Origin: Nageia nagi
Taxonomy: Eukaryota > Pinophyta
NCBI GenBank assembly: GCA_050084985.1
Contig: JBITNC010000001.1
Coordinates: 209,870,001 to 209,934,000 of the forward strand
DNA: 64,000 nt
Direction of reading: 5' to 3'
Under the pieces are notes generated by a model that searched no databases, was not told the origin of the DNA, and saw nothing but the letters and a program-made list of their open reading frames with translations. Each line of letters starts with the position of its first letter. The stretch's first letter is position 1. Below are positions 37,180-49,439 of this stretch, piece after piece. Both the position numbers and the translations under genes were made by a program.

Positions 37180-37190
37180 AAGTGGGAGAT
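37180..37190 (+). promoter_or_regulatory. Polypurine tract of element G
   Basis: AAGTGGGAGAT directly precedes the 3' LTR start TATTGTGTG at 37191. AGTGGGAGAT is a common copia purine tract and supports the LTR border. Confidence 0.85.
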
Positions 37191-37644
37191 TATTGTGTGT
37201 GGAGCATGATTATTCAGAGTTCTTTGTTTCAGCTAAAAATAGATGTAAAATCATCTTGTAAAAGTATAGTAATTTCTAGTCAATTTGGGCTATTCATTAG
37301 GCAAATGATCTGATGGTAGAACTTATGTTTAGTTTAGGGTTTTTGCCCTAGAAGGTAAGCCCTCTCTTTATATGAGGGCATTGTAGTAGACATGCATTGG
37401 TGAGTAGAAATAGAGACGTGAGACTGTGAGAGAAAATAGAGGATATTACAGTAGATCTACTGTAGGTTGTATTTCTTCACTTTGCTGGATAATAGAAAGG
37501 AAGGAATGGCTATTTGGTGTGGATGTAGCCCAAACTAGGTGAACCACGTATATTTGTGTCTCTCTTATTTATGCATTTTCTGTGTTTATATTTTCTGCAA
37601 TATTTTATGCATTCCATTACTTCAGAATATATAATTTTCTAACA
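37191..37644 (+). repeat. 3' LTR of element G
   Basis: It is 454 bp, ends TTTTCTAACA, and is followed by the second GGTAG duplication. A hand alignment with the 5' LTR gives about 25 substitutions and no indels. Confidence 0.95.
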
Positions 37645-37649
37645 GGTAG
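37645..37649. repeat. Target-site duplication of element G, right copy
   Basis: GGTAG follows the 3' LTR, and B's LTR sequence resumes with ATAAATCAAGACTT, matching 23030 onward in the sister LTR. Confidence 0.93.
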
Positions 37650-40293
37650 ATAAATCAAGACTTATTTTAAAAATTCAACAATGCATCTTTGTCTTTTTGA
37701 TGTAGAATCTTCCATCTTCATCTTTTGAGCTCCTCCCAAGGATCCAAGGATTGTATGATTGAGTACTAAGAAAGGATTGGGGTTTTGAGGATTCAAAAAA
37801 TCCTTCCTTATTTTATGACCATGATGTAAATAATTTTTATCCACATGAAATTTTATTTAAAATCTAAAATTTAAAATCTAATCACTACTTAAGAACCCTT
37901 CTCAAAATAATGTCATGATAACCTCATACTATACATCTTACAAAATTAATTTATTACCACTATAATTCAATTATAGTTTAATAATGCATGCTATATATTT
38001 TATTTAATAAATACTTCATCAAATAAATTTTATTAAACCTTAATAAAAATTATTTCTCTACATAACAATAACTTTACCATTATTCAAAAATTAGTGAAAC
38101 AAAAAATTTACTATTATATGTAGAGGATAGGATATATTAAAACATTTAATTAAAAGGTAGACACTCTCCTCCCATATGTTTTTGTATGAGATGGTTTATC
38201 AAGGAAAACCATATATGATATGTGTAAGTATCTATTTAATTCTAAACATGTTGTTTTTAGTGGTCTTTGGGAAAATTTTGGAGGAGTTCTAGACTCAACA
38301 ATATTTCTATCATCGTAACACTTCACATTGTTGAGAAACATGGTGTTTTAAGCTTGGTGAGTCCCTTATGGAGGTTTGGGAATATGGTAATGATGTTTTT
38401 ATTTCCCCAATGTTTTTATCTACTAGGAAACCAACACATTAATTACCTAATAATTTTAACAATTCTTATCATGGCTAAGCGATATGTTATCCATCCATAA
38501 TACAACTTTAGAGGTCTTGTAAGTTTCCTTAAGGTATAGCTACAAGTAGATAGTAGATTTATCCAATAGATTATCAATAAATACCTTCTTAAGGGATGAG
38601 AGGCTTCTCTAATTGAGTATTGAATAGGGTGACATCCATTATAATGGTTTTAGGTTCAAAAATGGGCTATACAAGTTTTAGAAAAGTAGTTATAGAGTAG
38701 GCAATCTCAGAGCATTCAAATGTGGGTTTATGTGGAAAAGCATTTCAAGTTTACATCTCCCTACCATTAACCACACTACTCCTTAGGTAGAACTAAAAAT
38801 AATAAAACTTGAAATCGCATGACATTCTATTTGTAGGTTTATCTAGATTGGGTTGTAGGATTCAATGTTATCTTATGGGCACATATCGAACATTACTTCA
38901 ATGCTTTACATCTTGTAGATAAAGCAAACACCCAAAACTTGATGGAAAGCTTATATAAGCAACAAAAGCTAAGGGAGAACTCAGATCCTTTACTAAGAAA
39001 AACTCTCATGAGCATACATGGTGTATGTACATTCAAGTCTAGTCTTGTGAAACTAAAAAAATATGAACTATACCTTATAAAATTGTACTAAAACCTTTCC
39101 CATCATGTAGATTAAAATTTATATAATAAATTTCCCTCCTTTAAGAAAAAAAAGGTACAAAGCCTCACATGTAAAACTATTGAATAAAATAAATAATGTT
39201 TGTTTAAGAATTATAATATTATTGATAGTAATTAACCTCATTAACACAAATTCATAAACCTCATCAAGCATTCTTTTCATCAAAACATACCAAATAATAT
39301 CAAATGAATTATCTTAGCTAGGAATTATCTAAAATGAAAAAAGGAAAGCACCTAGACTTGAAAGGGGGATGCTTATCTTCTCCTCAAAACTCTAAACCAA
39401 AGATTATGAATATAATATGGGGTGGTATATTTTCATAAGGTTCCCTCCTTTATTTATATCCAAGGTGGATATAATATTTCCATAAAGTGTCTACTCATCC
39501 ACTTCAATACTTTTTATGGGGAAGATGAAGGTATTTTAATTTTTTGTTAGGTGGGTCTCAATTAAATTTGTTATTAAGTGTGGTGTCATAAAATATTTTG
39601 GAATATTTTATATTAGCTTACAAATTGAAGCTAATTAATTCTATACCTAACATAAAGAAACAAGGTATGTGGAGATCCTATTTGAATTATTTTCACAACA
39701 TAACAAAATACCCTTGTAACATCCACAAAGTCATAATAGTTCTTTTTAACTATCACTTTTAAATTTCATCCCATTTTACTAAATACCTTTAGTAAAAAAT
39801 TAAATTCAAAAGAATGGAATATTTCTTTCCTCTTTTGAAATAAATTTTGAAAATACACATCATGATTTTAACACTCATTTTGCTTTGCCTATAGTGATCC
39901 CTTCATCCTGCAAGGTAAGTTCATTAGTATGCACACACATATCAACACATTTATCATTGAAATTGATAATCATGCTTAATAATTATATGATATATCTAAA
40001 TGATCTATGATGGTCTCTAAGATTTTTAAGCAAACTAATGTAAATCATTTCATCACTCTTACCCTTTCATTCTCATTACCAACTTACCCTTGATCCCTTA
40101 GTTCTTTTTTTACACTTTTTATCTTGAGTCAACCTATAACCTGTCATAAAATTTCAAATCTAGCATCAAATCAACATAAATAATGCATACCTATACTCAA
40201 AATAAGCCAACATATAGCATAATTCAAACTTAATCTCATTAAAATCCTTGATGGTACTCGAGTCTTAATAGTACAATTGGGTGGGTCATTACA

Positions 40294-43200
40294 GGAGTAG
40301 AGGTTAATGTAGAAAAGGTGAATAAGTGGTTGAAATAATTGGAGGTTTATTTCCAAATTCATGAGGTTGTAAAATGATGTTAATAAAATCTCTTTTTATA
40401 GATTAAATATGAGTGGACATGCTTTAGTTTGGTAGGAAATCTATGTAAAAACTCTTAATTATAAATACTTATCAAAAATATCTTTTTAAAATGAATTTAA
40501 GGAGTTATTAAGAGATCAATTTTATCCATTAGGACATTGTAATAAAAATTTATGAAATGGAAATTCTTTAGACAACAAAGAGGGTAATTGTTTTAATAAT
40601 ACACTACAAAATTTAGAAAATAAGCTACTTTTCTTGGGGTTTCATTAAAAGATCCTCAAAATTTAATAAAGTACATTGGAGGTCTACATAGTCATTTGCA
40701 AAAGACTATCATGTTGTCTAATCCTACTAATCTTGATAAACTATGTGTGCAAGCATAATACTTGGAGGAGGATGGTAAAGCAAGGAGACACTATGATGAA
40801 TCCAAGAAGGCTTATAATTCAAGGGGAGGAAAAGAGAAAGTTAAATCTTAAGATAAAGACAAAGATAAGCAAGAAACTAAGATCACTAATATTTTAAAAA
40901 AGAAGGTGATAGTAGGCATTATAGTAATTATTTAAATATGATCATATTGATGATAAATGTTATAAATAACATCCAATCTTACATTCATATAAAAATAAGA
41001 ATAAGGAGAAAACTAATTTTATGGTTCTTAGATGTGAAAATATTGAGGGCAGTTTAGATGTTGATGAGAAAGTGAATTGTTCAACCATTAAAAAATTTGA
41101 AGAAATTCAAGATATTGAAGAAAAAGGATTTAAGTATTCTACTTCAAAATCTAAATAAATAAAACCAAATTAGATTGCATTGTTGATCAAGGTTCTCAAG
41201 TAAATTTGATTTTAGAGACTATGGTGAGTCATTTGGGATTGGAAACTTTCAACCATCCAAATCCATATCCTTTGGGTTGGGTGCATCACAATGTTATTTT
41301 GAAAGTCATAAAATAATGTAAGTTGAAATTTGCTATTTGTGTAAAATACATTGATAAATTTGTGCTTGATTTTTTCTTCTAGATATTTGTGGTGTTATTC
41401 TTGGTAACACTTATATGTAGAATAGAAATGTTATCTATTATAGAAGATTGAACAAATTATGATTGGTGAAAGATAGAAAGGTGTTTATAGCTAGTACACA
41501 TAAAAGTAGGAAAAAGTTACCTTTGGTAACTTCCAATTAGGTAAAATATCTTATGAACGCTTCTAATTTTCTTTTTTTGATCATGTTGAAAATAGGAGCC
41601 TCAAGTGAAGTGAATCTCATGTTGTTAGTGATATGCAATACTAAATGTAGGCTATTAGAGATATGCAATAGAGAGGAACAAATGTAGAATTTCATTTTAT
41701 AGTTTACCAATTTATTTTCAAAGCCATAGAGATTACTTCCTATGCAAGATATAAAATATGATATTTAGTTGTTACCTAATGCTTCATTGCCCAACATATC
41801 TTTATATCAGTAATCAATTTTGGAGTAAGAGGAGATAAAAATGTAGATTTAGGATTTGGTTAATAAAGGTGTGATCAAACCAAGTACATATCCATGTGGA
41901 TCATATATTATTTTGGTTCTCAAGAAGGATCAAACTTGGATAATGAGCATTGACTATAGAGCACTTAGCAAAATCACCATAAAAAATGGCTATCCTTTGC
42001 CTTAAATAAATGATCTTTTGAAACATTATTCATAAAATTGGACTTAATAAGTGGATATCATAAAGTTTGAATCAAGAAGGAGGACATTTAGAATACTATT
42101 TTCAAGATAAGATAATGCCTATTTGAGTGGTTTAATTTTTCATTTGGTTTATGCAATGCATCAACCACTTTTATGAGGGTAATGAATGATGTGCTTCCCC
42201 CATTTATTTATTCTTTTATTTTTGTATACTTGTATGATGCTCTTATTTATAGTTCTACTTAGAAAGAACATGTTGTACATCTAAGACTAGTGTTTCAAAA
42301 TTTGCATAGGTAGAAGTTGTTATTGAAATATTTAAAATGTAAGTTTGGTAAAGAGTCTTTGGTGTATTTGGGCCATGTTATTGGTCATGGATAACTTAAG
42401 ATACATCCTAGTAATGTAAGTGCTATAGTATATTAGCTAATACAATATAATGTAACTAAAGTAAGGCATTTCTTAGATGTTGTCCAAATTTGAGAAAGTT
42501 TATTATAATTTTTTCTCATATTGCTTACCTTTACATGATGTAACTAATAAGAGGAAAGTTTTTGGATGGAGGAAAAAATAACAAATATATTTTGACACTT
42601 TGAAGGAATTGATTATTAGTGCACATATGCTAACACTTCCAGCTACATTTGAAGTGGAGATTGTTGCAAATAAGTATGCTATGGAAGATTTTTTGTTATA
42701 AGAAAGTAAATCAATTTACTATCATTGTAAAAATATTAGTGGGGCTATTTTGAATTATCATACCTATGATAAGAAAATGTATGCATTGGTTGAAGCTATT
42801 AAAATGTAGAAACATTACTTAATGGGGAAATAAATAATCATTCATAGTGGTCATCAAATATTAAAGTATTTACAAACTCAATTAAAATTGTAACAAACTA
42901 GACACTATAGATGGCTAGATTTTTTATAATAATTTTGTGTAATGATCAAGTATAAGAAAGGAACACATAATAAGGTTTCTGATATGCTTTCTAAACCACC
43001 TATAACTATGGATTCCATACCATTAGTGGTGTATAGTACTAATTTTGGGTCATTAACAATGTGAAAATAAGATCCAGTAAGTTCCCCCTTAATGCCAAAA
43101 TTTCTTCCTTTTCTATATAAGTATTTTTTAGAGGCATATGTTCAAGATCCTAATTTTGTGGAAGTGTGTGAGAATTTGTGTTCATGTAGATACAAGTATA

Positions 43201-44595
43201 AGGATTTGGATGATTTTCAATTGCAATATGGAATTTATTATTTTAATGTATTATGTGTACCTATAGGTAAAAGGATTGAACTAATTAGAGAAGCACATAG
43301 TTTAATGATTGCAAGACATTTTGGGTTGAAAATACATTGTACAGTTTACAAAGGTAAGTATGTTGACAAAAGATGCAAGATCAAGTTTCCAAGTACATAA
43401 GGGGGTGTTCTTTGTATTGCACCAACAAGCTAAGTAATAGGAAATTGAATTTGTATCAGCCACTTCTAGTACCTCCACATCCTTAAGAGAGTATTTCCAT
43501 GGAATTTATGGGAGGATTTCCTCTGACTAAAAAGGATCATGAATATTTATTTATTTTTATGCATAGATTTAGCAAGATGTGTGTTTTAATTCTATGGAAG
43601 AAGACTATAACAGTACAAGATGCTATAAATTTATTCTTTTCTCATGTCGATTTGGATTACCTAATTCTATTATTTTAGATAGAGATAGTAGTTTTTGAAG
43701 AAACTTTTGAATATATTTGTGAGAAAATATGGATACATGGTTGAAGATTAGTACTACCTTTCATCCTCAATTAGATGAAAAAACTAAGGTGGTAAATAGG
43801 ATAGTAGTTTAGCTCTTGAGGGTTTATTATGGAAAGCATCCTAAGTATTAGGATAAACATATTAAATATATCCAATATTCATACAATAGGGAAATTCATT
43901 ATTCCATTAATAAGAATCCTTTTGAGACTTATTTTAGTTATTTACCATTTTCACCTTTTTATTATGTGTTTGGAAAGCAAAAGGATGAAGAAGATTCACT
44001 TGAGAAAGAGGGAAGGCAAGCTAAAAAAATTGCTTAAATGACTAGGCAAAATAATTTAAAAGTTTAAGAGCAACTTAAGACAAGCCAAGCCAACTACAAG
44101 ATGAGACATGATATACATGAAGTGGACCACAAGTTTCATGTTGAATACCATGTTTGATTGCATCTTAATAAGGATAGGTTACAAGGACTAGCCAATAAGT
44201 TAAATTCTATAAGGTATGGACCATTTGATATTATGAAGCAAGTGAGTGATAATACTTTTAGATTGAATTTACCAAAATATATGGATACCTATTCAATTAT
44301 GAATGTTGAGTATTTGAAAATGTATGAGCTATTGAATGAAGATGAAGTAGGTTTAGATCATATTTTTCCATGTTTAGATGACTTAGCCCCTAATATTATG
44401 GATGAACTCAAGGAGGATTCCATATTGCAAAAGAAGATTCATGCTATAAGGAGAGGTGAGATAGAGCTATGGTTGGTTGAATTGAAAGGAAAAAATCCTA
44501 ATAAAGCCAAGTGGATGGACAAGTCTAGAGTTGGAGAATTGTATCTTTATCTATGCATTTATGGGATAAAATACATTTCCATTAGGGAGGTGTGA
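40294..44595 (+). pseudogene. Element F: decayed Ty3/gypsy Gag-Pol, 5' part missing
   Basis: Gag begins at once after B's LTR end (40305, then NKWLK and EVYFQIHEV). A knuckle remnant KYDHIDDKCYK is near 40937. Protease at 41175-41480 has CIVDQGSQVNLI (Asp kept, DQG in place of DSG or DTG). Reverse transcriptase at 41830-42560 has the active site VYLYDA at 42225-42240, so one catalytic Asp is lost. RNase H lies at 42630-43000, ending near KGTHNKVSDMLSKPP. The integrase zinc-finger region is in the open piece 43092-43400, and the core continues to 44100 with decay. The last open piece, 44158-44595, encodes the GPFDIMKQVSDNTFRLNLP segment and a C-terminal chromodomain-like region (RRGEIELWLVELKG). 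Neither primer binding site nor 5' LTR is present. They were probably separated by B's insertion into gag, or deleted. Confidence 0.85.
44581..44592 (+). promoter_or_regulatory. Polypurine tract of element F, overlapping the end of pol
   Basis: ATTAGGGAGGTG immediately precedes TGATCCAAATTAG. The stop codon of the last open piece (TGA at 44593) is formed by the first bases of the LTR, so pol reads into the LTR border. Confidence 0.65.
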
Positions 44596-45235
44596 TCCAA
44601 ATTAGATTGTGTCAGGTTTCCTTTGTAGGAGTAGTACTCATTCTAGAGGTATCTATTCTTATATATAGATCAAATATTGAAATCTAGAGTTGATCAACAT
44701 ACAAAACCATATTACTAGTGGTGTGCTATATTATATCTAGGCCATTAATGATGTGCATCTTGATGAATTAGTAGAAAAAGATGAAGGGACATCAATGTTT
44801 TGGGTAGTTGAGTGGTTTAGTGTCTTTAATTAACATCTTTAAGGTAATTACAAGCCTATTTAAGTGCATGCTACGCTCTTATTTATTCAATGGAGAGTTG
44901 TAGGATTTTATGATTGTAAGATTTATAGGAACACCAAGAGTCATTCTAGAATTTTATAGTTCTAATATTATTTGTTCTTGCTATAGGAGATTGTAGTAAT
45001 TATAGGATATTGTATTACCATTTTGTTGATGGTATTTCTCTATGCATATAATATTTTAATGTCCATAGAAAATAAGAAGAGAAAGCTCTAATTTCATGTT
45101 GGATTAGCCCATAATAGGTGAACCAAGGTAAATCATTATGTTGATCTTATTACGTATTTGAGATTGCTAGTTTGTGATTTACATTGTACAAATTTTGAAT
45201 TTTATATGCAATTGTATGATCTCATAATGGTGAAT
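44593..45235 (+). repeat. 3' LTR of element F (right border uncertain)
   Basis: It begins TGATCCAAATTAG after the purine tract. A TATA-like CTATTTAAG lies at 44856-44864, followed by an R/U5-like segment with TAGGTGAACCAAGGTAAATC near 45117. The 3' border is lost where sequence related to B's LTR begins, around 45235. No partner LTR is visible, so the boundary comes from composition and context only. Confidence 0.55.
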
Positions 45236-47823
45236 AACTTTTATTCAAATATGTAAGTGAGGATTTGGGTATGATATAAGCATCCAATGATTACAAATCA
45301 AATACATATGAGCATGTTAATGTTGCTAGCTAGTCAACACCCATATGGAATTATTGGTCAAATAAAAAATAACCAATCTTGATACAAATCTTTCTAGTGT
45401 TCACTTCTCAATGCTCATCCCATTGGAAGATGACACATAAGTGACCCCACCATTCCCATTCATGAACTATGTAATGGAAATTTGGTCATGATGTTGTAAT
45501 TTTCTACTTAGGGCTCATATCACCTAAAAGATCACTCACTACAAGGTTAAACATCTTCACTTGATGTATGATCTTCTGATTCATAGGTGTAGATAGATTA
45601 TCCTAAGAAATATTCCTTATAAAATGGGTAAACATCAACACCTATTAAGTAGTCATCACACTCCTATTTGCTTAACCATATGAAGTATGACTACTAGTTA
45701 CTATCACTTGATAACTATAGTTTTGTTAATTGCTACCTTGATTAGATAGCTTATTGAGGGTATGAGACACTATCCTACCCATATATATCAACTAGGCTCA
45801 CCATTATGTCTAGCATCCTTGTGCCTATATCTTGGGGAGCCATTTGTATTAGAATAATACCCTTAAGTAGTTTGCTTAGTCTCATAAATTTTTAAAGCAA
45901 AAGTGTAGAGAAGACTATTCCCATTCTAATGTCCCTAGGAATAATTAGTACCAAAACAATTATTAGTTTTTTTAGGTTGCCTAAGTCATTCATTAGGGTG
46001 TTCTTAAAAATAATTTAATTACAAACCAACCACTTATCATATTAGAAATCATATTTGATAAACAAAAGTAATAAATTCATCAAATGTACTCAAGAAGTTT
46101 TAAGTAAACTTATTCATGAGGCTATCAAAGAATATCCAATAGTATTTATTATAAATATCCCATATGCATGATGCAAAGAAAAAATATTACTTTAAAAGTA
46201 TGATACATGCTATAGAATAATAACAAGTCTTGATATGTTTGAAAAGTGTCTACTTCTAGCAAGGAAGTGTGGTATAGAGTATAACATACTTAAGAGATCT
46301 TTTCTTATCCTTTAAAAAACCAAAGATAATTAAAAATTTGTCTAATTTCTCTTTCTAGTATCAAAGTTCTAGAAATTTAATAATCATTCACTATTTGGAT
46401 AGATTGTCTAAGTATGTTATTTGATTAATTCCACTCATTCAAGGTCATAATTCCATATTTGACTAGTTTTCCTTTATACATAGAGGATGTCCATGTATTA
46501 ACACATTGATTAGGTATGAGTTAAATTTCTTCTAATTTCAAATTTAATTACCTAAGGCTATAATAAATTTGATCATTTGTGTTTATTATTTGACAAGACC
46601 ATTCCCTTTACTTGGAAACCTATTTAACTATTTATATCATTACTACTAGTAACCTTCAATACATATTATGTCATCACCATTTCCTTATTAAATAATAATG
46701 GTTTTGAATTTTTATATCTTAAGGGCATAATCTAATAATAGCCCATCCTTGACTATTTATTAATTATATAACAAATTTAAACTTTTTAATTTCAATCAAT
46801 GAACTATTTATGTCCTAGTATATATCTTACAAGGTATATTACACCCTTAATGTAGTTTAATCCTAAACTATATTTATTAATGAACTTAGTTTCTTTTTAC
46901 TTTTATTCTACATTCATACCATCCAAATTTGACTTAACACCTTCAATCTTATCCATACTCTAAATTCATAAATAAGGATTTCTTAGTCTATTTATAAATT
47001 TCCTAATTTTAATCATATTTTAGAGATAAGGCATGTTAAAACTTCATTATTTGTAAAGGAATAGAGTACATCATATCATGCATAGGACATTACTTTTTCA
47101 AATAATAAGGTATATCATTAATTCAATAGATAGGTAATCTATAATTACATCACACCAAATATTATTCTAACCACTGAATAAGGTCATGCTTAAGAATACA
47201 TAATATCTCCATAAGTCATTATTCCTTCATACTTGGTGCATCAAATTAAGGTTTTTTATTATTTATTTTTTGTAATAACCCTATTTACAAAATCATTATC
47301 AACTCTAAAGGGATTATTAATCACCATCATTATCCTTTTATGAGTCTCCATCCATATATTATTTTCCTTGATTATGCCTTTGACCAAGAGAACTATGATG
47401 ATATGTTGTTGAGTAATAGGATTTAGTTAGAGTTTTATGAGGATTAGGATAACTCTTTTTTTTTAAGGAAATGCATCCTACCTTATATGTAAACATATCA
47501 TACAATTTTATTCAAGCAATACTCTATGATCTCAATAGATTTTATATCTCAATAGAGACTACTTATGTTTCTCAATCATGGAGTCCAGTAATTATCCTCA
47601 TGCATCATCCTAATCCAAACCATTAATCAAAATTTTAAGTAATTTCACTTTAAAAAATAATCCATTTTATATTTTGATAGGATTTTAGGTCTTATAAAAA
47701 TACATGCATTCCAAAATTTAAATAAATCATGAAAATTATTCTAACCAAAAAAATGGAAATCAATATTTCATTTGTGATCTCTAGAGAACTTAGACTACCT
47801 CTCTTTCTCATTATTAAAGGAAT
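45236..47823 (-). repeat. Element E: left part of a B-family LTR, split by element C
   Basis: From about 45250 the sequence is a diverged relative of B's LTR in the same orientation. It first matches 30470-30890 (for example CTCATCCCATTG and the following GTGACCCCAC-type block). It then matches the block with TAGGCTCACCAT shared at 21411, 30972 and 45794, and continues to about 47820. No coding is seen. Element C interrupts it at 47824, and it resumes at 56175. There is no internal region next to it on either outer side, so E looks like a solo LTR. The left terminus was not resolved to the base. Confidence 0.65.
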
Positions 47824-48586
47824 TATTTACAAATAAAGAATTCAAGAATGTAAATAAATGAATACCTATAGTTTGAAAGGATATATTTGTAAATTCTAAG
47901 CTAAAAAATAGTAATTTATAACAAGAAAAGTTGATATAGAAGATAATAAATAATTGAAATCAAAATGACATCACCAAATAAGATTGAGTTTGTATGCTAC
48001 TTGATATCAATGAATGGAAGATAGTGATAAAGCCTCAATAACTAGTAGAGTCTACACCTAAAGTTATGAAGTAAGGTGATCCAAAGAGAGGGACATAGGT
48101 GGTCTATTTCATGCTTGAAATGAGCATTGATAGTCTATTTCATCTATAGAGGAGCATCAATGGTCTTTGTTAAATTGTAGTCTATTTTGAACCAAATCTA
48201 TGCCTCCATACAAACTCTTGATGATCATAGCTTGATACTTAGATAAGTTAACAATTGTTAGTATGCTCACATAAGGAAGTACACAAACCCAACCTTGAAT
48301 GGTAGTGTTAAGAGACACCTAAAAGATTGCCATCATCAAGACTAGATATGGGATCATGTATCTCCTTGATGTGGACTTACTATTAGATCCCTATTTATAT
48401 AGATAATAATATGACCTACTCCTTAGGTCAACATGTACCTACATAAATAAGAATATAATAAGTCAATGATATATATTGACCATATCCAAGATAACATTAA
48501 TATTTTTGAACTAGGTGTGTATAAGTGTAGGCACATATTTCCTAATGTATTAATTTAAATGCATAAATTAATTTTATGTGATAACA
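47824..48586 (-). repeat. 3' LTR of element C (763 bp)
   Basis: On the minus strand it starts TGTTATCACATAAAA at 48586, preceded by the purine tract, and ends ...TTTGTAAATA at 47824 (the other LTR ends TTTGTAAACA). It aligns with 55398-56174 and with A's LTR. Confidence 0.85.
48388..48403 (-). promoter_or_regulatory. TATA box in C's 3' LTR
   Basis: The minus strand reads TATATAAATAGGGATC, identical to the box in A's LTR and one base different from the box in C's other LTR near 55977-55992. Confidence 0.65.
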
Positions 48587-48600
48587 TATGCCCCAATTTG
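48587..48600 (-). promoter_or_regulatory. Polypurine tract of element C
   Basis: The minus strand reads AAATTGGGGCATA directly before TGTTATCACAT. The G-run is short, but the position is exact for a 3' LTR on this strand. Confidence 0.7.
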
Positions 48601-48984
48601 CATGAAAAATTGAAAATCACTAGGTGCATTGATATTTTTCATTCAAAGTACAACCAAGATGTCATAGCAATCAAATATTGATAAGTATTAACAAGCATAA
48701 TACCAACACTAATCAATCTATTTTGATACTAAACTATGATAGAGATATAAGAAAGATGAGCAATCATATTGATAAAAGATATGAGTTTAATAAAACTCCC
48801 TCATATCATATCCACCATGTTTCCCCTAGTTGATGTTGATGTGCTCCATGAGCTCCAATGTGACCTACAAAACAAAGAGTTTTAGGGTCCATAGCCATCT
48901 ACCAAGAGGTCACTAATAATAATTACTAATATTTTTGATATGTGAATTACAACCATCTCATGTCATTAATGGTTCTATACATTG

Positions 48985-49245
48985 ATTTTATGGAAGCTAG
49001 ACTTCCTACCAAGAGGTATAATGATACAATTAGGAGCTAAGACTCTACCAAGAGGTGTATTACAATGTGTATCAGAGCTAAAACTCTGCACCAAGAGACA
49101 TATTGCAATGAGGGGTGGAGTTGAGACTCTACCAAGGGGCATGAAATTTGGATGATGATATGGGAGCTATGGGAGCTAATACTATATGCCAAAGGCATGC
49201 AAATTTATATTTTGGGAGCTCAAACTCTCCACCAAGGGGTATCTG
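48985..49245 (-). repeat. Minisatellite in the 3' untranslated region of element C (about 41-bp unit)
   Basis: A motif like GGAGCTAAGACTCTACCAAG followed by AGGTGTAT recurs with the CTACCAAG core near 49006, 49045, 49088, 49129, 49188 and 49230. Most spacings are 39-43 bp, with one of 59 bp. A further related core sits at 48899. It lies between the end of integrase (about 49440) and the polypurine tract, the place where Tat-lineage elements are known to carry variable tandem repeats. Confidence 0.8.
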
Positions 49246-49439
49246 ATGATTTTTATTTTTGTTATTTTTTATTATGAAATAAAACTATGGGTGGTCCTTT
49301 CCTACTAAACATGGAGGCCTGATGCTCCTCTTTTGATATTGAAATGACCCTCTATTTTTAATTCATGTATTATATTCACATGCTTATTATTTTGGTAATA
49401 TTTTTACAAAAAACAAACCCATGGGGTGACGCATAAGTC

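Larger units (their letters stand above)
32675..37644 (+). mobile_element. Element G: structurally complete Ty1/copia retrotransposon (4970 bp)
   Basis: It has two 454-bp LTRs, a primer binding site, a gag-pol region in copia order (integrase before reverse transcriptase), a purine-rich tract, and a 5-bp target duplication. It is inserted in B's right LTR, and the left LTR of B gives the exact empty site. The LTRs differ at about 25 of 454 positions by hand count (about 5.5%, some 20 transitions and 5 transversions). This makes it the youngest datable insertion here. LTR ends are TA...CA rather than TG...CA. All coding capacity is lost through nonsense mutations. Confidence 0.96.
30356..40293 (-). 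repeat. 5' LTR of element B (about 4.96 kb, split by copia element G)
   Basis: Its plus-strand ends are TGTAATGCTACC at 30356 and GGGTCATTACA at 40293, so on the minus strand it starts TGTAATGACC and ends GCATTACA. Removing G and one copy of its 5-bp duplication leaves 4963 bp. From 30894 on it matches the left LTR. The first 538 bp also match the LTR fragment E near 45250-45720. LTRs of about 5 kb are at the upper end of what is known in plants. No gene was found in the LTR-derived parts. Confidence 0.85.

Noticed and set aside
21335-40293. Segmental duplication or assembly duplication of about 4.4 kb
   Set aside because: The repeats flank a gypsy internal region in the right orientation, with a polypurine tract at one border and a primer site at the other. 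They differ by about 10%, so they are LTRs rather than a recent duplication.
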